From assembly GCA_937927565.1 (NCBI GenBank), contig CALBDV010000781.1:1-5367 (forward strand): a stretch of 5,367 bases of DNA, read 5' to 3'. Source of the stretch: an uncultured Holophagales bacterium (GTDB taxonomy: Bacteria > Acidobacteriota > Thermoanaerobaculia > UBA5066). Positions 1-5,367 of this stretch are shown one piece after another (positions within the stretch are counted from its first letter, which is position 1; each line of letters opens with the position of its first letter). The notes under the pieces are model-generated. The model was not told the DNA's origin and did no database searches. It saw nothing but the letters and a program-made list of their open reading frames with translations. The position numbers and the translations under genes are program-made.

Positions 1-2302
1 CCGCGAGCCGGCCGAGTGCGCGGAGCAGCCGGTCGACGTCCGGCAGCCCGAGGCCACGCGTCGGTTCGTCGAGAAGGATCGCCGCTCGGCCGGCGTGAGG
101 CTCGGCGAGGAGTCGCGCCAGCCGGAGCCGCTGCCGCTCGCCCGAGGAGAGAGCGGCGGCCTCCTGACCGAGGCTCAGGTAGGAGAGGCCGATCTCGCAG
201 AGGGCCCGAAGAGGAGCGGCGATCTGGCGGTCGTCGGCGAACCAGGAGGCGACAGCGCCGACCGGAGCGTCGAGGATGTCCGTGAGGCTTCGGCCGTGCA
301 GACGGCAAGCGAGGACGTCATCCGAGAACCTCCGCCCGCCGCAGGCCTCGCACCCGACGGTGACGTCCGGGAGGAGGTCCATCGCGACGGTGACGACGCC
401 CCGGCCCGCGCAGGTCTCGCAACGACCGCCAGCCGAGCTGGACGAGAAGCTTTTCGCCGCCAGCCTGCGCGCTCGGGCTTCGGGTGTCGCTGCGAAGCGC
501 CGACGCAGGGGCTCGGCGACCCGGGCGAGCGTCGCCACCGTGCTGCCGCCGCCGACGGCGAGGGTCTCCTGCTCGGAAGCGAGGACCTCCACGATCGGCG
601 CGTGGAGGTCGAGCGCGCGGCAGCCGACGGGAGACGCGCCGCGGAATGCCGCCCGCAACGAAGGGGCGAGGACCTCGAGGACGAGGGTCGACTTGCCGCT
701 GCCGGAGACGCCGGCGACGACGACGAGCCCGCCGGCCGGGATCTCCACGTCGAGGTCCTTCAGCGTGTGACGGTGGGCGCTCCGAATCGTGACACCAGGG
801 GAGAGGGGGCGCCGGGAGCTTCGCGCGACGGGATTCGCAGGAGCGAGGAGACGCCCGGTGTACGTGGACGGGTCGGCCTCGAGGGCCGACGGCGAGCCGG
901 AGGCGACGATGAGCCCGCCCTCCGGACCGCTGCCGGGGCCGAGCTCGATGACGTGGTCCGCGGCCCTGACGAGAACGGAGTCGTGCTCGATGACGACCAC
1001 GGCATTTCCGGCCTCCGAAAGGCCCTGCAGGAGGGTGGCCAGCCGGGCCGTGTCCCGTGCGTGAAGCCCCCTCGTCGGCTCGTCGAGGACGTACGTCACG
1101 CCGGCCAGACCGCCGCCGAGCGCGGCCGCGAGCCTCACGCGCTGAGCCTCGCCACCCGAGAGCGTCGCCAGCTCACGCTCGGGCGCGAGGTAGCCGAGGC
1201 CGGCGTCGCGGAGCGCCCGCACGCGACGCCGAAGGTCGGCGCGGATCGGGCTCGTCGCGGCGAGGAGGGTATGGGATGCGGCGGTGGGGGAATCGCTCGA
1301 GTCCGGAACGTCGAGCCCGTCGAGCCACGTCGCGAGCGCGTCGGCCTCCTGCTGCGCCGCCTCGGGGGCCCGGAGCCCGGCGAAGGTGACGGCGCGGGCC
1401 TCGGGCTTCAACCGCTCGCCACCGCACCCAGCGCAGGGACGGTCGACGAGGAGCGGCTCCAGCTCCTCGCCGCGCTCGTCCGCGTGGACCCTTTCGTATT
1501 CGGTCTCGACGAGGCGGGCGAACCCGGTCCAGCGGGCCTGGAACCGATGGACGCCGCTGCGCTTTCCGCGCCGGTAGCTCCACTCGACCTCGAAGAGCCG
1601 CTCGCCCGCACCGGTCATCGCGAGCTGCTGCGCCGCGGGGGAGAGGTCGCGCCAGGGACCCGATACCCGCACGTCGAGGGCCTCGGCCGCGGCCCGGAGG
1701 GTCGCCATGTGCTGGCCGTCGGCCTCGGCGAGATAGGCGCCGTAACGCGTGCCGTCGATCGCGCCGCCGCCGAGGGGCAGGTCCGGGCGGGTCACGAGCC
1801 GTGACGGATCGCAGACCTGGGCGAAGCCCAGTCCCCGGCATTCCGGGCACGCTCCGCGCTCGGTGTGCGGCGAGAAATCGGAGGCCCAGAGCGGCTCGAG
1901 CCTTTCGCCGCACGCGCAGGCCGGTCCAGAGGCCTCGCGGCCGCAGCGAGGGCACGGCCTGGAGCCGGCCCTCGCGAAGAGGAGACGGAGCAGCTCGTCG
2001 ATCTCGGTCACCGTCCCGACGGTCGCGCGAGGGTTGCGTCGCCCCGGCTGCGCGGGGACGGCGACGGCGGGACGGAGGTTCCGCGCGGACTCGAGCTCCG
2101 CGCCGCCGCGCATCGGGAGGAAGCGACGCGCCCAGGGAGAGACGAGGTCGGCGAAGCGCGCCTGCGACTCGGCCAGGAGCGTGTCGAAGACGAGCGAGGA
2201 CTTGCCGGAGCCGGAGGGGCCGGTCACGACGGTGAATCCCGGAACAGGGAAGGTCGCCGAGACGCCGCGCAGGTTGTGCGTGGTGACGCCGGTCACCTCG
2301 AG
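1..2302 (-). other. UvrA half B (residues 822 to beyond the window): ATPase domains 3 and 4
   Basis: This is the second UvrA unit. Domain 3 has Walker A GPSGSGKS (849-856), NPRATVGT (911-918) and LSGGEAQR from 1202. Its Walker B is LDEP with Asp1228 and its H-loop is EHD with His1261. Its Q-loop position is Ala905, with a Gln one residue later. Domain 4 has Walker A GVSGSGKS (1352-1359), Gln1399, the zinc finger 1449-1475, LSSGERQR from 1539 and LLDEPTRGL with Asp1566. The stretch matching PIGRTPRSN in other UvrA proteins is replaced by TLAVGGGST (1401-1409). After Walker B it reads GLGLPD where the usual histidine follows GL. CPRC (938-941) runs almost directly into CAC (950-952) and CPEC (973-976), so the UvrB-binding domain is deleted here too. 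The last part of domain 4, including its H-loop, lies off the window. Confidence 0.88.
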
Positions 2303-4765
2303 TGGGGCGTCCTCGGGCGCAGCGGCGACCGTGCCCGGTCCGCGCCGGATCGCAGCATTCCCGTCGGTGGCCGGCAGGACGCCGAACTCCCCGCGGAGCG
2401 CGGCGCCGGTGGGCGCCTGGGCGCACGTCGCGATCTCGTCGACGGTTCCCGCGACGACGACACGACCGCCATCTGGTCCGCTGCCGGGTCCGAGCTCGGT
2501 GATCCGGTCGGCGGCCCGGACGAGGTCGAGGTCGTGATCGGCCACGAGGAGCGTGTGCCCCGCCGCGCAGAGGCGCCGGAACGCCGCTACGAGGACCGTC
2601 ACATCGGCTGCGTGGAGGCCGGTCGTCGGCTCGTCGAGAACGACGAGGGCCGGGCTCGTCGCCTTCGCCAGCTCGGCTGCAAGCTTGATCCGCTGCGCCT
2701 CGCCCCCGGAGAGCGTCGTCGCGCTCTGCCCGAGCGGAAGGTACCCGAGGCTGAGGTCGACCAGCGCGTCGAGGATGCGGGCGAGCTTCCTGTGGCCGCG
2801 GAAGCGCCCGGCGGCCTCTTCGACGCTGCCGGCGAGGACGTCCGCGATGGTCTGCCCGTCCAGCCGCACGGAGAGGACGTCGGGGTGGAAGCGCCGGCCC
2901 CCGCAGGAGTCGCAGACGAGGTCGACCGAGCCGAGGTACCGCATGCCGACTTCGTGGACCCCGGCGCCTTCGCAGGACTCGCACCGGCCCCCGGCCGTGT
3001 TGAACGAGAAGTGGCCCTTGCCGAAGCCCAGCGCCCGGGCCTCGGGCGTCGCGGCGAAGAGGTCGCGAACGTGGTCGAAGGCGCCGGTGTAGGTCGCGGG
3101 ATTCGAGCGGGGGGTGCGGCCGATCGGATCGGCATCGACCGTGACGATTCTCGGAAACGGGCCCTCGAGCCGCAGTCGATCGACCGTGGCGGCGAGCAGC
3201 GAGGTCTTGCCGGCGCCGGCGACTCCCGTGACCAGGTTGATCGCCCGGCGTCGAAGGACCAGGGAGGCGTCGACGACGGTGTGCCGGGAGAGTCCGTCGA
3301 GCGAGTAGAGCCCGGCTCCCTCGACCGCAGGTCGCGAACGCGGTGATTCGGCGCGGGTCTCCTCCCGCAGCCATCGGCGGGTGGGCGTGTCGGGACCGTC
3401 CGGGCCGAGAAGCCCGTCCGGCGGGCCGGCGAACAGCAGCTTTCCGCCCGCCGCCCCGGGGCCGGGGCCGAGGTCGACGAGCCAGTCGGCGCCGAGGGCG
3501 AGCTGCGCGTCGTGGTCGACCACGACGACCGTCTGGCCCCGGTCGCACAAGCGGCGGAGGACACCGAGCAGACGCGAGACGTCGTGCGGGTGCAGGCCGG
3601 CGCTCGGCTCGTCCAGAACCACGACGAGGCCGCGCAGCTCACCGAGTGCGAGGGTGAGGAGGCGCAGGCGCTGCCCCTCGCCGATCGAGAGGGTCGGCGC
3701 GGCGCGGTCGAACGAGAGGTAGCCGACGCCGAGCTCCTCCATCAGCGCGCAGCGCGCGAGGAGGTCCGCGCGGATCGGAGCGAGGACGGCACCGGTAACC
3801 GCGATGTCCGAGAGCCGGCGGTGGAGCTCGCGGGCCGTGAGGCGGGCCAGCCCCGCAATCGAGTGGCCCTGCCAGCGCACCGAGCGGGCCTCGGGCCCGA
3901 GCCGCGTGCCGTCGCAGGCGCGGCAGGAGCTCGTCCTGACGAAGCGGAGAATCGAGTCGTTGCGCTTTCCGCGGAGGATCTCCTCCATGACCGGGAGGAG
4001 CCCGCGGTAGTGGCCGTCCTGCCGGGGCCGGGCCGTGATGCCCGTCCACTTCAGCCGGTTCTCGAGCGGGTGCTTGCCGAATGGGACGAGAACCCGGTTC
4101 GATCCGTGGAGGACCACGCCGCGCGCTTCGTCGGAGAGATCCCGCCACGGGACGTCGACCGAGCCGCCGTGCGCACGCAGCACCTCGTCGAGCACCGCGA
4201 GCGTCACCTGCGAGTACATCAGGTAGCCGTTCGGCGTCGAGACCCTGAGAGCCCCACCGCGGAGCGTCCTTCCAGGGTCGGCGACCAGGAGCTCCGGGTC
4301 GAGCCGGTCCTCGAGCCCGAGTCCCTTGCACGCGGGGCAGGCGCCCTCGCCGCTCCACGAGAAGAGCCCGCGCGAGAGCGTTACGCCGGGCGGGGCCTCG
4401 CCGAGGCGCGCGTAGAGGAGGCGCAGTAGGTCCCACACCTCGGTCATCGTGCCGACGGTGGAACGCGGGTTGCCGAGGCTCACGTTCTGCCCGACGGCGA
4501 TCGCGGGTCCGAGCCCGTCGATGCCGCGGACCTCGGGCCGGCGGAAGCCGCCGGCGAACTGCCGCGCAAAGGACGGCATCAGCTCGAGGAAGCGGCGTTG
4601 CCCTTCGCGGAGGAGAGTGTCGAAGGCGAGCGAGGACTTCCCGGAGCCGGAGACGCCGGTGACGACGGTCAGTCTCCCGCGCGGAATCTCGACGTCGAAG
4701 CCCCTGAGGTTGTGCTCGCGTGCACCGCGGATGACGATCGTCGAGCTGGAGCGGGCACCGGGCAT
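1..4765 (-). CDS. uvrA: Tandem (double-length) UvrA-like ABC ATPase, excinuclease ABC subunit A family, 3' end cut by window
   Basis: The frame from the ATG at 4765 stays open for 1588 codons to the window edge. It reads as two UvrA units joined end to end. UvrA proteins are DNA-binding ATPases; the classical one finds bulky lesions and loads UvrB in nucleotide excision repair. The start, MPGARSSSTIVIRGAREHNL, matches the usual UvrA N-terminus. Walker A motifs lie at residues 37-44 (GVSGSGKS), 514-521 (GVAGAGKT), 849-856 (GPSGSGKS) and 1352-1359 (GVSGSGKS). Signatures begin at 359 (LSIGE), 685 (LSGGE), 1202 (LSGGE) and 1539 (LSSGE). Walker B LDEP has Asp385, Asp711, Asp1228 and Asp1566. H-loop histidines are 418, 744 and 1261; the fourth lies outside the window. 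C-x2-C-x19-C-x2-C zinc fingers are at 595-621 and 1449-1475. Ordinary UvrA is about 940 residues, so this is near double length. Both halves lack the UvrB-binding domain, as in UvrA2/DrrC-type paralogues, so a role in damage tolerance or drug resistance is as plausible as repair. No frameshift or internal stop was seen. The family call is firm; the function is inferred. Confidence 0.96.
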   Translation of the reverse strand, partial: MPGARSSSTIVIRGAREHNLRGFDVEIPRGRLTVVTGVSGSGKSSLAFDTLLREGQRRFLELMPSFARQFAGGFRRPEVRGIDGLGPAIAVGQNVSLGNPRSTVGTMTEVWDLLRLLYARLGEAPPGVTLSRGLFSWSGEGACPACKGLGLEDRLDPELLVADPGRTLRGGALRVSTPNGYLMYSQVTLAVLDEVLRAHGGSVDVPWRDLSDEARGVVLHGSNRVLVPFGKHPLENRLKWTGITARPRQDGHYRGLLPVMEEILRGKRNDSILRFVRTSSCRACDGTRLGPEARSVRWQGHSIAGLARLTARELHRRLSDIAVTGAVLAPIRADLLARCALMEELGVGYLSFDRAAPTLSIGEGQRLRLLTLALGELRGLVVVLDEPSAGLHPHDVSRLLGVLRRLCDRGQTVVVVDHDAQLALGADWLVDLGPGPGAAGGKLLFAGPPDGLLGPDGPDTPTRRWLREETRAESPRSRPAVEGAGLYSLDGLSRHTVVDASLVLRRRAINLVTGVAGAGKTSLLAATVDRLRLEGPFPRIVTVDADPIGRTPRSNPATYTGAFDHVRDLFAATPEARALGFGKGHFSFNTAGGRCESCEGAGVHEVGMRYLGSVDLVCDSCGGRRFHPDVLSVRLDGQTIADVLAGSVEEAAGRFRGHRKLARILDALVDLSLGYLPLGQSATTLSGGEAQRIKLAAELAKATSPALVVLDEPTTGLHAADVTVLVAAFRRLCAAGHTLLVADHDLDLVRAADRITELGPGSGPDGGRVVVAGTVDEIATCAQAPTGAALRGEFGVLPATDGNAAIRRGPGTVAAAPEDAPLEVTGVTTHNLRGVSATFPVPGFTVVTGPSGSGKSSLVFDTLLAESQARFADLVSPWARRFLPMRGGAELESARNLRPAVAVPAQPGRRNPRATVGTVTEIDELLRLLFARAGSRPCPRCGREASGPACACGERLEPLWASDFSPHTERGACPECRGLGFAQVCDPSRLVTRPDLPLGGGAIDGTRYGAYLAEADGQHMATLRAAAEALDVRVSGPWRDLSPAAQQLAMTGAGERLFEVEWSYRRGKRSGVHRFQARWTGFARLVETEYERVHADERGEELEPLLVDRPCAGCGGERLKPEARAVTFAGLRAPEAAQQEADALATWLDGLDVPDSSDSPTAASHTLLAATSPIRADLRRRVRALRDAGLGYLAPERELATLSGGEAQRVRLAAALGGGLAGVTYVLDEPTRGLHARDTARLATLLQGLSEAGNAVVVIEHDSVLVRAADHVIELGPGSGPEGGLIVASGSPSALEADPSTYTGRLLAPANPVARSSRRPLSPGVTIRSAHRHTLKDLDVEIPAGGLVVVAGVSGSGKSTLVLEVLAPSLRAAFRGASPVGCRALDLHAPIVEVLASEQETLAVGGGSTVATLARVAEPLRRRFAATPEARARRLAAKSFSSSSAGGRCETCAGRGVVTVAMDLLPDVTVGCEACGGRRFSDDVLACRLHGRSLTDILDAPVGAVASWFADDRQIAAPLRALCEIGLSYLSLGQEAAALSSGERQRLRLARLLAEPHAGRAAILLDEPTRGLGLPDVDRLLRALGRLA
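341..421 (-). other. UvrA C-terminal-type zinc finger, half B (Cys1449, 1452, 1472, 1475)
   Basis: This is the second copy of the UvrA zinc finger. It again has C-x2-C-x19-C-x2-C spacing, with GGRCETCAGRG and CEACGGRRF at its ends and the typical LLPD turn between. It is intact although the motif about 40 residues earlier in the same domain is strongly altered. DNA contact by half B therefore remains plausible. Confidence 0.9.
2303..2383 (-). other. Interdomain linker joining the two UvrA halves (residues 795-821)
   Basis: About 27 residues rich in Ala, Gly and Pro lie between the end of the first UvrA unit and the N-terminal strand of the second, which restarts at LEVTGVTTHNLRG (from 822). 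It has no recognisable motif and looks like a flexible tether. Its short length argues that the halves fold side by side as a covalent dimer. The exact limits are uncertain by roughly 10 residues. Confidence 0.7.
2384..4765 (-). other. UvrA half A (residues 1-794): ATPase domains 1 and 2
   Basis: This is the first UvrA unit of the fusion. Domain 1 has Walker A at 37-44, Q-loop Gln93, the NPRSTVGT motif at 99-106 and an insertion region ending in CRAC (Cys281, Cys284). Its signature is LSIGE (359-363), its Walker B is LDEP with Asp385, and its H-loop His is 418. Domain 2 has Walker A GVAGAGKT (514-521). It keeps the highly conserved UvrA motif PIGRTPRSNPATYTG at 547-561, but the preceding Q-loop Gln is Ala545. 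It also has the zinc finger at 595-621, LSGGE at 685-689, Asp711 and His744. The unit ends near residue 794, where UvrA proteins normally end. The UvrB-binding domain is missing: only about a dozen residues separate LLYARLGE (116-123) from FSW (135-137). Boundaries were set by eye against remembered UvrA sequences. Confidence 0.9.
2903..2983 (-). other. UvrA C-terminal-type zinc finger, half A (Cys595, 598, 618, 621)
   Basis: The spacing is C-x2-C-x19-C-x2-C with the flanks GGRCESCEGAG and CDSCGGRRF, identical in spacing to the essential zinc finger of classical UvrA, which carries the DNA-contacting hairpin. All four cysteines are present, so zinc binding is expected. Confidence 0.9.
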
Positions 4766-4776
4766 CGACGCGGATT

Positions 4777-4783
4777 CTCTCCC
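4777..4783 (-). promoter_or_regulatory. Weak ribosome binding site for the tandem uvrA gene
   Basis: On the minus strand, GGGAGAG lies 11 bases before the ATG at 4765. The spacing is longer than ideal, but no better start lies nearby. The chosen ATG places IRGAREHNL at the position normal for UvrA N-termini. Confidence 0.45.
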
Positions 4784-4801
4784 GGGGTGGGTTCTCGCAC
4801 T

Positions 4802-4834
4802 GCAATCCTCGGCGCAGGCATTCCCTCGGCGCAG
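4802..4834. repeat. Tandem direct repeat, 11-bp identical core at 17-bp period
   Basis: GCAATCCTCGGCGCAG (4802-4817) is followed at once by GCATTCCCTCGGCGCAG (4818-4834). The core CCTCGGCGCAG is identical at 4807-4817 and 4824-4834. Two adjacent direct copies between divergent genes could be an operator for a transcription factor, or a chance or slippage duplication. Confidence 0.7.
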
Positions 4835-4843
4835 AATGGCCGC

Positions 4844-4848
4844 GGAGG
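4844..4848 (+). promoter_or_regulatory. Strong ribosome binding site for the membrane protein gene
   Basis: GGAGG lies 7 bases upstream of the ATG at 4856, near-ideal Shine-Dalgarno sequence and spacing. It fixes the start codon. Confidence 0.8.
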
Positions 4849-4855
4849 ACCGGGG

Positions 4856-5367
4856 ATGTCGCGAAGAACCTCGGACCGCGCGGTCGGTCACGGCGCGAAG
4901 GCCTTTGCCACGCCGTGGCGAGGCTTCCTCCTCATCTTCCTCCTCCACGTCGGCCTCCACGGCTTCTTCCTGACGCTTCTCGACGCCCGGCATGTGGCGC
5001 CGCACACCCGGTTCGAGGTGACGGCCGTCGCGATGACGCTCTACGAGAAGGGGACGTTCGCCGACCCGTACGGACTGCCGACCGGCCCGACGGCACACGT
5101 GCCGCCGTTCCACCCGGCGCTCTTCGCCGGGATCTACCACCTGCTCGGCCCGACCCTCGCGGCGGGCTACGTCACCTGGCTCGTCCTGATCGCGTGCCAC
5201 GGAGCGATGTGGGGGATGCTGCCGTGGCTCGCGGTGCGCCTCGGTCTCCCCACGGGCGCGGGACTCCTCGCCGGGATCGCCGGCGCTCTCCTGCCGCGGT
5301 GGCCCGGGTACGTCGAGGCGCCGTCGGCGATCGCCATCGGCCTGATGCTCGTCGCGTTCCTCGGGCG
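4856..5367 (+). CDS. Multi-pass membrane protein, probable GT-C (GT39/ArnT-like) glycosyltransferase, N-terminal 170 residues
   Basis: The frame opens at an ATG with a good ribosome binding site and runs off the right edge after 170 codons. A short basic N-terminus (MSRRTSDRAVGHGAK) precedes a first membrane span at about 23-42 (GFLLIFLLHVGLHGFFLTLL). A loop follows with HTRFEVTAVAMTLYEKGTF and ADPYGLPTGPTAHVPPFHP (about 50-87). Further hydrophobic spans lie at about 88-98, 102-122, 131-147 and 157-170. An acidic residue just after the first span (Glu54), followed by a helix and a G-x-F-x-DPY stretch and then a proline-rich YP/HP-type segment, is the pattern of lipid-linked-sugar-dependent GT-C transferases. 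Those enzymes move sugar from a polyprenyl phosphate donor to protein, lipid A or a glycan on the outer face of the inner membrane. The usual Asp-Glu pair is not clear here. The family call rests on the N-terminus only, and the substrate is unknown. Confidence 0.75.
   Translation, partial: MSRRTSDRAVGHGAKAFATPWRGFLLIFLLHVGLHGFFLTLLDARHVAPHTRFEVTAVAMTLYEKGTFADPYGLPTGPTAHVPPFHPALFAGIYHLLGPTLAAGYVTWLVLIACHGAMWGMLPWLAVRLGLPTGAGLLAGIAGALLPRWPGYVEAPSAIAIGLMLVAFLG

Larger units (their letters stand above)
4766..4855. promoter_or_regulatory. Divergent intergenic region between tandem uvrA and the membrane protein gene
   Basis: These 90 bases separate two outward-facing start codons, so promoters for both genes should lie here or overlap the gene starts. 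I could not find a convincing -35/-10 pair on either strand and no hairpin stands out. The only clear structure is the tandem direct repeat at 4802-4834. Promoter function is inferred from layout alone. Confidence 0.5.

Noticed and set aside
420..490. Possible frameshift in domain 4 just upstream of the zinc finger
   Set aside because: The UvrA-like reading becomes poor here, but codon-by-codon reading stays in frame from 4765 to position 2, and the zinc finger, signature and Walker B follow in the same frame. This is divergence, not a frameshift.
95..1804. 569-codon open frame on the plus strand, antisense to the UvrA gene
   Set aside because: The translation is rich in Arg, Glu, Gly and Ala with no known motif, and it lies opposite a clear, motif-rich gene. 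Long antisense frames are expected in sequence this GC-rich.
1865..3346. 493-codon open frame on the plus strand
   Set aside because: It overlaps the middle of the UvrA gene on the opposite strand, has low-complexity charged composition and no recognisable domain. It is a shadow frame.
1173..3548. 791-codon open frame on the minus strand, and overlapping 347- and 388-codon frames at 2599-3642 and 3639-4805
   Set aside because: They are on the same strand as the UvrA gene but in other frames, with Arg/Pro/Ser-rich translations and no motifs. The UvrA frame carries all ATPase motifs continuously through these stretches.
3512..4429. 305-codon open frame on the plus strand
   Set aside because: It is a shadow of the first UvrA half with the same charged composition. 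Its apparent start sits opposite the conserved H-loop codons of domain 1.
4766..4855. Sigma70-like promoter on the minus strand (TTGCAG ... GAGAAT)
   Set aside because: The boxes match poorly, the spacer is 20 bases, and the -10 would sit about 10 bases from the start codon, overlapping the ribosome binding site.
4924..4951. CTC/TTC-rich run at the start of the membrane protein gene
   Set aside because: It looks like a simple repeat but is explained by Leu, Phe and Ile codons of the first membrane span.

Overview
The window is very GC-rich (about 70% by eye), with G/C in most third codon positions. It holds two divergent genes, both cut by the window edges. The base composition, an oversized UvrA-family protein and a membrane glycosyltransferase-like protein would fit a high-GC bacterium such as an Acidobacteriota or deltaproteobacterial-type lineage. 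That assignment is a guess: there is no rRNA or other marker here.

Positions 4765 down to 1 (minus strand) are one uninterrupted reading frame of 1588 complete codons, still open at the left edge. It encodes a UvrA-family ABC ATPase of double length: two UvrA-like halves fused head to tail, with four Walker A motifs, four ABC signatures, four Walker B motifs and two copies of the UvrA C-terminal zinc finger. Both halves lack the UvrB-binding domain that follows the Q-loop region in the classical repair protein. The protein is therefore best described as a tandem UvrA2-like (class II-like) fusion, in effect a covalent pair of UvrA subunits in one chain. Roughly 80-100 C-terminal residues are expected beyond the window.

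The most notable feature is how the ATP-site motifs are distributed. The outer ATPase domains (1 and 4) keep a Q-loop glutamine but have altered signatures (LSIGE, LSSGE). The inner domains (2 and 3) have perfect LSGGE signatures but alanine at the Q-loop position. If sites pair within each half as in known UvrA structures, each half has one consensus and one degenerate composite ATP site, in mirror-image arrangement along the chain.

Positions 4766-4855 are a 90-bp divergent intergenic region with an 11-bp direct repeat at a 17-bp period, a possible operator. From 4856 to the right edge (plus strand) runs the start of a multi-pass membrane protein resembling GT-C glycosyltransferases of the GT39/ArnT type. 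It has a strong ribosome binding site. Nothing in the sequence links the two genes functionally. The other long open frames, up to 569 codons antisense to the UvrA gene, are best explained as high-GC shadows.
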